The notes beneath the pieces were generated by a model. That model was not told the origin of the DNA. It saw only the letters and a program-made list of their open reading frames with translations, and ran no database searches. A stretch of 64,000 nt of DNA, from assembly GCF_021545335.1 (NCBI RefSeq), contig NZ_CP089312.1, positions 2,542,001 through 2,606,000 of the forward strand, written 5' to 3'. This document shows, piece after piece, positions 1 through 8,277 of the stretch. Made by a program: the position numbers and the translations under genes. The stretch comes from Streptomyces sp. GQFP. GTDB lineage: Bacteria; Actinomycetota; Actinomycetes; Streptomycetales; Streptomycetaceae. Each line of letters begins with the position of its first letter. Positions within the stretch are counted from its first letter, which is position 1.

Positions 1-372
1 CTGTGCCGGAACCTGGACGAGGCGCTGCCGGCGAAGGTGGACGGTCTTGACCGGGACGACCCCGAGCCCCGGTCCGCACTGACCGCGGGCTGGGGCAGCC
101 CGGCGATCATACTGCGCTGCGGTGTTGTGAGGCCGCCCAAGATGACCGACCCCAAGGTCGCCACGGGGGCGGATCCTGATGCGGTGGGGGGTGAGGTGAA
201 CGGGGTCGGGTGGCTGATGGAGAAACGGGACGACAGGTCGTCCCGGTTCACCACGTCCTCGCGGCTTGCCTATGTCGAGGTGACTGTTCCGTCGGGGCGG
301 GACACCTCTGGGGCGCTTGTTGATCTGGCTGCCGCTATTAAGAAGACGGTGCCTGTGGGGATTGCCGACTAG
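1..372 (+). CDS. DUF3515 family protein, C-terminal part (5' end outside window)
   Basis: The reading frame is open from the first base and stops with TAG at 370-372, so this is the C-terminal ~123 residues of a longer protein. It begins CRNLDEALP and contains GWGSPAIILRCGV and YVEVTVPSG. This pattern matches DUF3515, a family of small secreted or lipoprotein-like actinobacterial proteins of unknown function that sits beside ddlA in Streptomyces. The cysteines in CRNL and LRCG are typical of the family. It converges on ddlA, with the gap filled by a dispersed repeat. Function is unknown; any signal peptide lies upstream of the window. Confidence 0.8.
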   Translation: MCRNLDEALPAKVDGLDRDDPEPRSALTAGWGSPAIILRCGVVRPPKMTDPKVATGADPDAVGGEVNGVGWLMEKRDDRSSRFTTSSRLAYVEVTVPSGRDTSGALVDLAAAIKKTVPVGIAD

Positions 373-399
373 GCGCCGTAGTGGGGCTGTTGCGTTGTC

Positions 400-445
400 G
401 GGTGCTGGTCCGTTGTGGCTTGTCGCGCAGTTCCCCGCGCCCCTT
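400..445 (-). repeat. Dispersed intergenic repeat, GGGGCGCGGGGAACTGCGCG type
   Basis: On the minus strand this reads ggggcgcggggaactgcgcg followed by acaagccacaacggac. Near-identical copies occur at about 4637, 9091 and 25296, and a diverged copy near 47914. It lies between the convergent DUF3515 and ddlA genes. No function can be assigned from sequence. Confidence 0.7.
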
Positions 446-457
446 TGGGGCGCTCCT

Positions 458-1615
458 CTACCTCAGGCCTGTTGAGCGGCGCAGGGCTGCCTGTACCAGG
501 CGGTCCACCAGCTCGGGGTAGTCCACGCCCGTCTCTTCCCACATCCTCGGGTACATGGAGATCGGGGTGAAGCCGGGCATCGTGTTGATCTCGTTGATGA
601 CGAACTCGCCGTCTTCCGTGAGGAAGAAGTCCGCGCGGACCAGGCCCTCGCAGGAGGCCGCGTCGAAGGCCTCCACCGCCAGGCGGCGTACGTCCGCCGT
701 CTGCTCCTCGGTGAGGGGGGCGGGAACGATTCCGTCGGCCGAGTCGATGTACTTGGCCTCGAAGTCGTAGAAGGCGTGCGACTGGACCGGCGGGATCTCG
801 GCGGGTACGGAGGCACGCGGGCCGTCCTCGAACTCCAGCACCCCGCACTCGATCTCGCGCCCGCGCAGCGCGGCCTCCACGATGATCTTGGGGTCGTGGC
901 GCTGGGCCTCGGCGATCGCCTCGTCGAGGCCGCTCAGTTCGTCGACCTTGGTGATGCCGAACGACGATCCCGCGCGCGCGGGCTTCACGAACAGCGGCCA
1001 GCCGTACTCGCCGGCGAAGTCGATGATCTTCTTGCGGGCGGCCGACTCGTCGCGCTCCCACTCACGCGGCCGGATCACCACGTACGGGCCGACCTTGAGG
1101 CCGAACGACGTGAACACCCGCTTCATGTACTCCTTGTCCTGGCCGACGGCCGAGGCGAGCACGCCCGCGCCGACGTACGGGACACCGGAGAGTTCCAGCA
1201 GTCCCTGGAGGGTGCCGTCCTCGCCGTAGGGGCCGTGCAGCACGGGGAAGACGACGTCCACCTCGCCGAGGGCCTTGGGCACCGATCCCGGTTCGCTGTA
1301 GACGACTTCGCGGTTCGAGGGATCGACGGGGAGGACTACTCCGCCCTCCCTCGACTCAGCCAGCTGGTCGACGTTCGGCGCCTTGCGGTCGACGATCGCC
1401 ATGCGCTCCGGTTCGTCCGCGGTGAGCGCCCAGCGGCCGTCCTGGGTGATGCCGATCGGCAGGACGTCGTACTTCGTCCGGTCGATGGCACGCAGCACGG
1501 CGCCGGCGGTGACCACGGAGATCCCGTGTTCGGAGCTGCGACCGCCGAAGACGACGGCCACGCGCGGCTTGCGGGACGGCTGCCCGGGGCTCTGGGGGAG
1601 GTTCTCGGTGCTCAT
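458..1615 (-). CDS. ddlA: D-alanine--D-alanine ligase
   Basis: Joins two D-alanines with ATP to give the peptidoglycan precursor dipeptide, in the cytoplasm. At 385 residues it has the expected length. Near the N-terminus (about residues 20-40) VVFGGRSSEHGISVVTAG is the Ddl signature; the ATP-grasp region has PLFVKPARAGSSFGITKV (about 207-225). The C-terminal metal-binding segment reads VINEINTMPGFTPISMYPRMW. The start is ATG at 1615. It is followed downstream (minus strand) by a convergent DUF3515 gene and preceded by gpsA with a 59 bp gap, so co-transcription with gpsA-plsC is plausible. VanA-type ligase features were not examined in detail; a housekeeping role fits the context. Confidence 0.95.
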   Translation of the reverse strand: MSTENLPQSPGQPSRKPRVAVVFGGRSSEHGISVVTAGAVLRAIDRTKYDVLPIGITQDGRWALTADEPERMAIVDRKAPNVDQLAESREGGVVLPVDPSNREVVYSEPGSVPKALGEVDVVFPVLHGPYGEDGTLQGLLELSGVPYVGAGVLASAVGQDKEYMKRVFTSFGLKVGPYVVIRPREWERDESAARKKIIDFAGEYGWPLFVKPARAGSSFGITKVDELSGLDEAIAEAQRHDPKIIVEAALRGREIECGVLEFEDGPRASVPAEIPPVQSHAFYDFEAKYIDSADGIVPAPLTEEQTADVRRLAVEAFDAASCEGLVRADFFLTEDGEFVINEINTMPGFTPISMYPRMWEETGVDYPELVDRLVQAALRRSTGLR

Positions 1616-1674
1616 ATCGCGTTGAGGGTACCCGGTGGTAGGGCGCTGAGTCAGCGCCCGCAGACCCCTGTTGC

Positions 1675-2685
1675 TCAGCGTCGTTCGGGCTTGGCGCTGC
1701 GCGACATCAGTTCCTTCAGGGCCACGACTGGCGCCTTGCCCTCGTGCACGATGCCGACGACCGTCTCCGTGATCGGCATGTCGACACCGTGCCTGCGGGC
1801 CAGATCCAGCACGCTCTCACAGGACTTGACGCCCTCCGCGGTCTGCTTGGTGACCGCGATGGTCTCCTGCAGGGTCATGCCCTTGCCGAGGTTGGTGCCG
1901 AAGGTGTGGTTGCGGGAGAGGGGCGAGGAGCAGGTCGCCACCAGGTCTCCCAGGCCCGCGAGTCCGGAGAAGGTGAGCGGGTCGGCGCCCATCGCGAGGC
2001 CGAGGCGGGTGGTCTCGGCGAGGCCGCGCGTGATGAGCGAGCCCTTCGCGTTGTCGCCGAGGCCCATGCCGTCGGCGATTCCGACGGCGAGACCGATCAC
2101 GTTCTTGACGGCGCCGCCCAGTTCACAGCCGACGACGTCGGTGTTGGTGTACGGGCGGAAGTACGGGGTGTGGCAGACGGTCTGGAGGCGCTGGGCCACA
2201 GCGTCGTCCGTACAGGCGACCACCGCTGCGGCCGGCATCCGGGCGGCGATCTCCCGGGCGAGGTTGGGGCCCGTGACGACCGCGATCCGGTCCTGGCCGA
2301 CCTTGGCGACGTCCTCGATGACCTCGCTCATCCGCATCGCGGAGCCGAGTTCGACGCCCTTCATGAGGGAGACGAGAACCGTGTCGGGGGCGAGCAGGGG
2401 CGTCCACTCGGCGAGGTTCCCGCGCAGGGTCTGCGAGGGGATGCTGAGTATCGTGAAGTCGGCGTCGCGGGCGGCTTGTGCGGGGTCCGTGGTGGCGCGG
2501 AGGTTCCCCGGGAGTTCGACTCCCGGGAAGTAGTCCGGGTTCGTACGCGTGGAGTTGATCGCCTCGGCGAGTTCGGGGCGGCGGGCCCACAGGGTCACCT
2601 CGCAGCCGGCGTCGGCGAGCACCATGCCGAAGGCGGTCCCCCACGATCCCGCGCTGAACACCGCCGCCTTGACCGGCTCGCTCAC
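1675..2685 (-). CDS. gpsA: Glycerol-3-phosphate dehydrogenase [NAD(P)+]
   Basis: Reduces dihydroxyacetone phosphate to sn-glycerol 3-phosphate for phospholipid synthesis. The N-terminal dinucleotide fold shows AVFSAGSWGTAFGMVLADAG. The catalytic-domain hallmark ELGGAVKNVIGLAVGIADG, containing the conserved lysine, is at about residues 190-208, and GLAGLGDLVATCSS follows. Length (336 aa) is normal. Its ATG overlaps the stop of the upstream acyltransferase gene by 4 bp (ATGA), indicating translational coupling. That links G3P production directly to its acylation. Confidence 0.95.
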   Translation of the reverse strand: MSEPVKAAVFSAGSWGTAFGMVLADAGCEVTLWARRPELAEAINSTRTNPDYFPGVELPGNLRATTDPAQAARDADFTILSIPSQTLRGNLAEWTPLLAPDTVLVSLMKGVELGSAMRMSEVIEDVAKVGQDRIAVVTGPNLAREIAARMPAAAVVACTDDAVAQRLQTVCHTPYFRPYTNTDVVGCELGGAVKNVIGLAVGIADGMGLGDNAKGSLITRGLAETTRLGLAMGADPLTFSGLAGLGDLVATCSSPLSRNHTFGTNLGKGMTLQETIAVTKQTAEGVKSCESVLDLARRHGVDMPITETVVGIVHEGKAPVVALKELMSRSAKPERR

Positions 2686-3521
2686 TTGCCCTGCCCCTCT
2701 TCCTGAACTTCCCGTGCCTGTGCTGCTTCTGGTACCGCGTTCAAGGCGTCCAGCGCGTGCTGTGCGTCCCGCGCGTCCTGTGCCTCTTCCGCGGCCGTAC
2801 GGCGGCGCTGCTCGATCCGCTCCTGGCGCGGGTCGTACGGCGTCTTGGGCGCCTTCTCGCCGCGGATGTCCTCCAGCTGGCGGGTGATGGCGGCCATGAT
2901 GGCCTCCGTCGCCTCCTTCAGGAGGTCGGGGCTCATCTCCTGGTCGTAGAACCGCGTGAGGTCAACGGGCGGGCCTGCGAGGACGTGGTGGGTCTTGCGC
3001 GGAAGGACGTTGAGCTTTCCGGCGTACGGCGGCAGCAGTTCGTTCGCGCCCCACTGGGCCACCGGGATCACCGGGCACTTGGTCTGCAGGGCGACCCGGG
3101 CGGCGCCGGTCTTGCCGGTCATGGGCCACTGGTCCGGGTCGCGGGTGATGGTGCCCTCGGGATAGAAGACGACGCACTCACCGCGCTCCACGGCGTCGAT
3201 CGCGGCGCGGAAGGCGCTCAGCGCATCGGTGGTCTCGCGGTAGACGGGGATCTGTCCGGTGCCACGCATCATGGTGCCGACGAATCCCTTCTTGAAAAGC
3301 CCGCTCTTCGCCAGAAAACGCGGAACACGGCCGCTGTTGTACTGGTAGTGCGCGTAGGCGAAGGGGTCGGCATGCGAATTGTGGTTCACCGCGGTGATAA
3401 ATCCACCAGCCGCCGGAATGTTCTCCGATCCGCGCCAGTCCCGCTTGATCAGAACCACCAGCGGCGGTTTGCAGATGACCGCTGCAAGGCGGTACCAGAA
3501 GCCGATTCTGCGGCGGGGCAC
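2682..3521 (-). CDS. 1-acyl-sn-glycerol-3-phosphate acyltransferase (PlsC family)
   Basis: Membrane-associated acyltransferase expected to make (lyso)phosphatidic acid. The family motif H-X4-D is seen as NHNSHADPFAY, followed by the phosphate-binding segment VVFYPEGTITRDPDQWPMTGKTGA. A hydrophobic N-terminal helix (WYRLAAVICKPPLVVLI) could contact the membrane; the C-terminal ~40 residues are charged and Ala/Glu-rich. I chose GTG at 3521 (VPRRRIGFW) because GAGGAAGG lies just upstream. A longer frame up to 3584 exists but has no better start. It is first in an operon with gpsA (4 bp overlap) and probably ddlA. The substrate chain length cannot be read from the sequence. Confidence 0.9.
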   Translation of the reverse strand: MPRRRIGFWYRLAAVICKPPLVVLIKRDWRGSENIPAAGGFITAVNHNSHADPFAYAHYQYNSGRVPRFLAKSGLFKKGFVGTMMRGTGQIPVYRETTDALSAFRAAIDAVERGECVVFYPEGTITRDPDQWPMTGKTGAARVALQTKCPVIPVAQWGANELLPPYAGKLNVLPRKTHHVLAGPPVDLTRFYDQEMSPDLLKEATEAIMAAITRQLEDIRGEKAPKTPYDPRQERIEQRRRTAAEEAQDARDAQHALDALNAVPEAAQAREVQEEGQGK

Positions 3522-3736
3522 GCGGACACCTTCCTCTAGGGCCTGGGCCAGGACCTCCGGCCGGTTGACCTGGGGGCCGCACAAGTGTCGCCCCAGGGTT
3601 CCGGTCTGTCGAGAACACCGTACGCCCCGGCACCGACACCGCCGGATGGGCTTTGGTGACAGCCAGGTGACAATGGTTGCGACCGGGAGAGCGCCGGGTG
3701 AGCAGCCGGGGTGGCCGAGGGAGGTACGGAACGCTC

Positions 3737-4375
3737 GTGCAGTGGACAGTGGTCATACCCCTCAAGCCCCTGGCGCGGGCCAAGAGCAGGCTCGCGGACA
3801 CAGCCCACGACGGGCTCCGCCCCGGCCTCGCCCTGGCCTTCGCACAGGACACGGTGGCTGCGGTGCTCGCCTGCACGGCGGTCCGCGATGTGGCGGTCGT
3901 CACGGACGACGCCCTCGCCGCCCGCGAGCTGGCCGCGCTGGGGGCCGCGATCGTCCCCGACGAGCCCCTGGGCGGCCTGAACGCCGCTCTGGCGCACGGA
4001 GCGGCGGCCGTGCGCACAAGACGGCCGGACAGCCCCGTGGCGGCCCTGAACGCCGATCTGCCGGCCCTGCGCCCGCTGGAACTGGCCCGGGTCCTGGATG
4101 CGGCCGCCGAATTCCCCCGCGCTTTCCTCGCGGACGCGGCCACCGTCGGCACCACTCTGCTGACCGCAGGACCCGGTCAGGAATTGTCTCCGCATTTCGG
4201 CCCGCATTCCCGGACCCGCCATCGTGAATCGGGCGCCGTGGAAATCGGACTCACGACGGTGAATTCCGTACGCCAGGACGTGGACACCGGCGACGATCTG
4301 CGGGCGGCGCTCGCCCTGGGGGTCGGGGCGCGGACGGCGGCCGTGGTCGAGGGGCTGCTGATCGCGGGCCAGTAG
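3737..4375 (+). CDS. cofC: 2-phospho-L-lactate/phosphoenolpyruvate guanylyltransferase (CofC/FbiD), F420 biosynthesis
   Basis: Nucleotidyltransferase that activates phosphoenolpyruvate or 2-phospholactate with GTP for coenzyme F420 assembly. It starts WTVVIPLKPLARAKSRLAD, the CofC nucleotide-binding N-terminus, and has AALNADLPALRP (metal-binding Asp) near residue 110. It ends with DVDTGDDLRAALALG, the typical substrate-site tail. The GTG at 3737 begins VQWTVVIPLK and fits family length (212 aa); an upstream in-frame start at 3677 would add a non-conserved stretch. Divergent from plsC. Other F420 genes (fbiA/B/C) are not in the window. Confidence 0.88.
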   Translation: MQWTVVIPLKPLARAKSRLADTAHDGLRPGLALAFAQDTVAAVLACTAVRDVAVVTDDALAARELAALGAAIVPDEPLGGLNAALAHGAAAVRTRRPDSPVAALNADLPALRPLELARVLDAAAEFPRAFLADAATVGTTLLTAGPGQELSPHFGPHSRTRHRESGAVEIGLTTVNSVRQDVDTGDDLRAALALGVGARTAAVVEGLLIAGQ

Positions 4376-4384
4376 GCTGCCGCC

Positions 4385-4597
4385 ATGCAGGCGACCGCGT
4401 ACACGTACGACGCCGAGACGCGCAGCGGCAGTGTGCTGCTCGACGACGGCACCCCCGTCCCCTTCGACGCACCGGCGTTCGACGCGGGCGGACTGAGGCT
4501 GCTGCGACCGGGGCAACGGGTGCGCATCGAGACCGAGGGAGCGACAGGGGTCGCAGGCGGCCTCCGGATCACGCTGGTCACCCTGCAGACCTTCTAA
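4385..4597 (+). CDS. Small conserved hypothetical protein, 70 aa
   Basis: Starts 9 bp after cofC stops, so likely co-transcribed. The sequence MQATAYTYDAETRSGSVLLDDG, with RLLRPGQRVRIETEG further on, resembles a small beta-barrel (OB/cold-shock-like fold): a 'G-x-V-L-L-D-D-G' strand-turn and a 'RPGQRVRIE' strand. No nucleic-acid-binding aromatic RNP motifs are obvious, so a true cold-shock protein is unlikely. Function unknown. Confidence 0.7.
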   Translation: MQATAYTYDAETRSGSVLLDDGTPVPFDAPAFDAGGLRLLRPGQRVRIETEGATGVAGGLRITLVTLQTF

Positions 4598-4636
4598 CGG
4601 ACCTGGCCGAAGTCGGGCGCGCGCAGCGCCCCGACA

Positions 4637-4680
4637 GGGGCGCGGGGAACTGCGCGACCAGCCCCCACCGGGCCCGCAGC
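4637..4680 (+). repeat. Dispersed intergenic repeat, GGGGCGCGGGGAACTGCGCG type
   Basis: Copy reading ggggcgcggggaactgcgcg then accagcccccaccgggccc, in the convergent gap between the 70-aa gene and hupS. Same family as the copies near 400, 9091 and 25296. Confidence 0.7.
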
Positions 4681-4703
4681 AAAAAATGAACCGAACACGC
4701 CGC

Positions 4704-4737
4704 GGGCCGGACTCCCCAAGGGAGTCCGGCCCGGCGC
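4704..4737. terminator. Hairpin between convergent genes (hupS 3' side)
   Basis: gggccggactcc followed by ggagtccggccc forms a near-perfect inverted repeat about 20 bp beyond the hupS stop. It suits termination of hupS on the minus strand. No long T-run is present. Confidence 0.6.
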
Positions 4738-4755
4738 GTGAGTACCCTCGCGCCC

Positions 4756-5394
4756 CTACTTGCTGCGGGCGGTGGCTTTCTTGGCGGTGGTCGTGCGGGC
4801 CGCCGTCTTGCGGGCGGGGGCCTTCTTGGCCGTCGCCTTCTTGGCCGGGGCCTTCTTCGCGGCGGTCTTCTTCGCCGTGGCCGTGGTCTTCTTGGCCGCC
4901 GCGGACTTCGCGGTGGTCTTCTTGGCCGCGGCCGTCTTCGCCGTCGTGGTCTTCTTCGCCGGCGCCGCCTTCTTGGCAACGGTCTTCCTGGCCGCCGTCG
5001 CACGCTTGGCGGTCGTGGCCTTCTTCGCCGCGGCCTTCTTGACCGTTGCGGCAGCACCGCCGGTCAGGCTGCCCTTGGGCGCCTTCTTGACCGCGACCTC
5101 GCCACCGCGCGGGAGCTTCTTCGAGCCGCTCACCAGGTCCTTGAAGCCCTGGCCGGCACGGAAGCGGGGGACGGAGGTCTTCTTGACCCGAACCCGCTCG
5201 CCCGTCTGCGGGTTGCGGGCGTAACGGGCCGGACGGTCGACCTTCTCGAAGGAACCGAAGCCGGTGACCGACACCCGGTCCCCACTGACCGTCGCGCGGA
5301 CGATGGCGTCCAGGACCGCGTCGACCGCCTCGGCGGCCTGCTGACGGCCACCGACCTTGTCCGCAATGGCTTCTACGAGCTGCGCCTTGTTCAC
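4756..5394 (-). CDS. hupS: HU-family nucleoid protein with histone-H1-like C-terminal tail
   Basis: Nucleoid-associated DNA-binding protein. Residues 1-90 are a complete HU domain: VNKAQLVEAIADKVGG, then the strands FGSFEKVDRPARYARNPQTG and FRAGQGFKDLVSG. The beta-arm reads RVKKTSVPRF. The remaining ~115 residues are a lysine/alanine repeat (KKATTAK, KKTTAK, AKKAPAKK), as in the actinobacterial two-domain HU proteins called HupS in Streptomyces or Hlp in mycobacteria. The start is GTG at 5394, with a purine-rich AAGGGGAAG upstream. HupS is known to help spore nucleoid compaction. Monocistronic arrangement is likely. Confidence 0.93.
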   Translation of the reverse strand: MNKAQLVEAIADKVGGRQQAAEAVDAVLDAIVRATVSGDRVSVTGFGSFEKVDRPARYARNPQTGERVRVKKTSVPRFRAGQGFKDLVSGSKKLPRGGEVAVKKAPKGSLTGGAAATVKKAAAKKATTAKRATAARKTVAKKAAPAKKTTTAKTAAAKKTTAKSAAAKKTTATAKKTAAKKAPAKKATAKKAPARKTAARTTTAKKATARSK

Positions 5395-5532
5395 GTCTTC
5401 CCCTTCGGAGACATTGCCAGAACGAAAGTGTTCAAGCTTTTTCGCACGTTAGGCAGATATATACCGCAAATCAAACACGAAACGGGCTAATCACCCTTGT
5501 GCCGCAACGAACTCGGGCTGTCACGGAGTTCC

Positions 5533-5763
5533 TCAGCGGCCCTCGTCGGGGAATCGACCCTCGTCGAGGTCCGCCGTGAAGCGTTCCAGCCGCCTTGTCG
5601 CATCGGCGAGATCGTGCTTGGCCGCGGCCGTAATGACCAGCAGCTTCCGGGTCAGCGCCATCCGTACGCCCTCCGGGACTTGCAGTGCGCGCACTCTTGT
5701 GTGCGCTTCCTTGAGTTGGGCCGCGACCGCCGTGTAGAGCTCGAGTTGGCCGTCGTGTTCCAT
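5533..5763 (-). CDS. Small hypothetical protein, 76 aa
   Basis: Begins MEHDGQLELYTAVAAQLKEA (ATG at 5763) and is predicted almost all helical: two amphipathic helices separated by VPEGVRMALTRKLLVI. A longer frame to 5823 adds a poorly conserved-looking Pro/Arg stretch, so the internal ATG is preferred. It lies between leuCD and hupS on the same strand. No domain is recognised; it resembles conserved Streptomyces hypothetical genes at this position. Confidence 0.65.
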   Translation of the reverse strand: MEHDGQLELYTAVAAQLKEAHTRVRALQVPEGVRMALTRKLLVITAAAKHDLADATRRLERFTADLDEGRFPDEGR

Positions 5764-5948
5764 GCACAGATTGTGCCATCTGGGGCGAGTTGTCGCCTGC
5801 TCAGGGGGCAACTGCCGCCTCAAACGGCCTTCCGCGCCGGCTTCGGAGTCGCGGTGTCAAGACCCGGGTACCCAATCAACACCCTTTCTAACATGGGGAG
5901 TTGAGAGGCCACGGGACGGTGCGCGAGGGGGTCGGGAGGCAGAAACAG

Positions 5949-5981
5949 CTGTACCCCCAATCGTGGCGATCGGGGGTACAG
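5949..5981. terminator. Terminator of leuCD
   Basis: Perfect stem ctgtaccccc / gggggtacag with an additional inner atcg-tgg-cgat stem, about 70 bp beyond the leuD stop on the minus strand. No T-tract follows, as is common in Streptomyces. The rest of 5764-6052 shows no ORF I can support. Confidence 0.7.
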
Positions 5982-6052
5982 ACGGGGTGTTGCAGTGGCC
6001 GAAACTCGACTTGCGAGCGGCCTTCGGACGACTGCGGTCCTTGAAAGGAACC

Positions 6053-6646
6053 TCAGACCTTGAGCGTCCACGGCTTGTGCGAGGGCCGCTTCGCCTCGTA
6101 CGAGACGATCTGGTCCTCGTTCTGCAGGGTGATGGAGATGTCGTCCAGCCCGTTCAGCAGCCGCCAACGGGCGTTCTCGTCGAGCTCGAAGGCGGCGGTG
6201 ATGCCCTCGGCGCGCACCTCGCGGGCCTCCAGGTCGACCGTGATCTCGGCCTGCGGGTCGTTCTCCGTCAGCTCCTGGAGCGCGTCCACGATCTTCTGCT
6301 CCAGAACCACCGTGAGCAGGCCGTTCTTGAGCGAGTTACCTCGGAAGATGTCGGCGAAGCGCGACGAGATGACGGTCTTGAAGCCGTAGTTCTGCAGCGC
6401 CCAGACCGCGTGCTCGCGCGAGGAGCCCGTACCGAAGTCGGGACCGGCGACCAGGACCGTCGCGCCCTTACGCTCGGGCCGGTTGAGGATGAAGTTCTCG
6501 TCCTTGCGCCAGGCCTCGAACAGCCCGTCCTCGAACCCGTCCCGCGTGACCTTCTTGAGCCAGTGAGCAGGGATGATCTGGTCGGTGTCGACGTTGCTGC
6601 GGCGCAGCGGGACGGCTCGGCCGGTGTGCGTGGTGAATGCTTCCAT
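6053..6646 (-). CDS. leuD: 3-isopropylmalate dehydratase small subunit
   Basis: Small (swivelling-domain) subunit of isopropylmalate isomerase, converting 2- to 3-isopropylmalate in leucine synthesis together with LeuC. Starts [27 protein letters not shown], where the [10 protein letters not shown] segment is the family signature. [17 protein letters not shown] carries the substrate-binding Ser-Arg. Length 197 aa is normal. Lies 6 bp downstream of the leuC stop, so it is coupled to it. Confidence 0.96.
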   Translation of the reverse strand: MEAFTTHTGRAVPLRRSNVDTDQIIPAHWLKKVTRDGFEDGLFEAWRKDENFILNRPERKGATVLVAGPDFGTGSSREHAVWALQNYGFKTVISSRFADIFRGNSLKNGLLTVVLEQKIVDALQELTENDPQAEITVDLEAREVRAEGITAAFELDENARWRLLNGLDDISITLQNEDQIVSYEAKRPSHKPWTLKV

Positions 6647-6652
6647 GGCTGA

Positions 6653-8083
6653 TCAGACTCCAGCGGGCGTACGGGCATCGGCGTCGGACAGGTCGGCCGG
6701 GGAGGCCAGGTGGCCCAGTACGGCCGTCGCGGCGGCGACCTGCGGCGACACCAGGTGCGTACGGCCGCCCTTGCCCTGCCTGCCCTCGAAGTTGCGGTTG
6801 GAGGTGGACGCGGAGCGCTCACCGGGGGCCAGCTGGTCGGGGTTCATGCCCAGACACATCGAGCAGCCCGCGTGCCGCCATTCGGCGCCGGCCTCCTTGA
6901 AGACCAGGTCAAGCCCCTCGGAGACGGCCTGCAGACCGACCCGCACCGAGCCGGGTACGACCAGCATCCGTACGCCGTCGGCGACTTTGCGGCCCTCGAC
7001 GATCTCGGCGGCGGCGCGCAGGTCCTCGATACGGCCGTTGGTGCACGAACCTACGAAGACGGTGTCCACCTTGATGGAGCGCAGCGACTGTCCGGCCTCC
7101 AACCCCATGTATTCCAGGGCCTTTTCGGCGGCGAGGCGCTCCGAAGCGTCTTCGTACGAAGCCGGATCGGGGACGGCGGCCGAAAGCGGCGCGCCCTGAC
7201 CGGGGTTGGTGCCCCAGGTGACGAACGGGGAGAGCGCGGCGCCGTCGATGACGACCTCGGCGTCGAAGACGGCGTCGTCATCGGTCTTCAGGGTCTTCCA
7301 GTACTCCACCGCCGCGTCCCAGTCGGCGCCCTCGGGCGCGTGCGGGCGGCCCTTGAGGTACTCGAAGGTGGTCTCGTCGGGGGCGATCATGCCCGCGCGG
7401 GCGCCGGCCTCGATCGACATGTTGCAGATGGTCATCCGGGCCTCCATCGAGAGCTTCTCGATGGCGGAGCCGCGGTACTCCAGGATGTAGCCCTGGCCGC
7501 CGCCCGTGCCGATCTTCGCGATGATGGCGAGGATCAGGTCCTTGGCGGTGACGCCGTCGGGCAGTTCGCCGTCGACCGTGATGGCCATGGTCTGGGGGCG
7601 GGCCAGCGGCAGCGTCTGGGTGGCCAGCACATGCTCGACCTGCGAGGTGCCGATGCCGAAGGCCAGCGCGCCGAAGGCGCCGTGCGTGGAGGTGTGGGAG
7701 TCGCCGCAGACGACGGTGGTGCCCGGCTGGGTCAGTCCCAGCTGCGGTCCCACGACGTGGACGACGCCCTGCTCGACGTCGCCCAGCGGGTGCAGCCGCA
7801 CACCGAAGTCGGCGCAGTTCTTGCGCAGCGTCTCCAGCTGGACCCGGGAGACCGGGTCGGCGATGGGCTTGTCGATGTCGAGGGTCGGGGTGTTGTGGTC
7901 CTCGGTCGCGATGGTGAGGTCGAGACGCCGCACGGCACGCCCCGCCTGACGGAGGCCGTCGAAGGCCTGCGGGCTGGTCACCTCGTGCAGCAGATGCAGA
8001 TCAATGAAAAGGAGGTCGGGCTCGCCCTCGGCGCGCCGGACGACATGGTCGTCCCAGACCTTCTCCGCGAGTGTCCTACCCAT
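6653..8083 (-). CDS. leuC: 3-isopropylmalate dehydratase large subunit
   Basis: [4Fe-4S] aconitase-family catalytic subunit of leucine biosynthesis. Starts [15 protein letters not shown] (ATG 8083, with GGAGGGA upstream). Iron-sulfur cysteines are seen in [14 protein letters not shown] and [12 protein letters not shown]; the substrate loop [24 protein letters not shown] is intact. 476 aa is the usual length. An upstream in-frame extension to 8230 runs through the regulatory region and is rejected. Transcribed divergently from ndgR, whose product is known in Streptomyces to act on this promoter. Confidence 0.96.
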   Translation of the reverse strand: MGRTLAEKVWDDHVVRRAEGEPDLLFIDLHLLHEVTSPQAFDGLRQAGRAVRRLDLTIATEDHNTPTLDIDKPIADPVSRVQLETLRKNCADFGVRLHPLGDVEQGVVHVVGPQLGLTQPGTTVVCGDSHTSTHGAFGALAFGIGTSQVEHVLATQTLPLARPQTMAITVDGELPDGVTAKDLILAIIAKIGTGGGQGYILEYRGSAIEKLSMEARMTICNMSIEAGARAGMIAPDETTFEYLKGRPHAPEGADWDAAVEYWKTLKTDDDAVFDAEVVIDGAALSPFVTWGTNPGQGAPLSAAVPDPASYEDASERLAAEKALEYMGLEAGQSLRSIKVDTVFVGSCTNGRIEDLRAAAEIVEGRKVADGVRMLVVPGSVRVGLQAVSEGLDLVFKEAGAEWRHAGCSMCLGMNPDQLAPGERSASTSNRNFEGRQGKGGRTHLVSPQVAAATAVLGHLASPADLSDADARTPAGV

Positions 8084-8221
8084 CGCTTTCCCTCCAGGCC
8101 GGCCCGTTCGGGCGCCGGCCCAACTAGATAGAGATCTTGTGGAGGCGATCGCCCATACCCCTCGTCGGACATCCGCCGCCGGGCCCGTTGGTCGGCGGGC
8201 CGCTGTGTCTTCCAGAGTGGC

Positions 8222-8265
8222 GCGTTCCACCGGAAAATGAACTTGCGTTTCACAGAGTGAGACGC
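8222..8265. promoter_or_regulatory. Candidate NdgR operator between leuC and ndgR
   Basis: The half-site gcgttYcac occurs at 8222-8230 and 8245-8253 in direct orientation. A third copy (gtgagacgc) occurs inverted at 8257-8265, making the near-perfect dyad gcgtttcac-aga-gtgagacgc. It ends 12 bp before the ndgR ATG. IclR-family proteins bind such short dyads. Binding is inferred, not shown. Confidence 0.5.
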
Positions 8266-8277
8266 GAGTATCGTTTC

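Noticed and set aside
5497..5904. 135-codon ORF on the plus strand upstream of leuD
   Set aside because: Antisense to the 76-aa gene and lacking a sensible start or domain.
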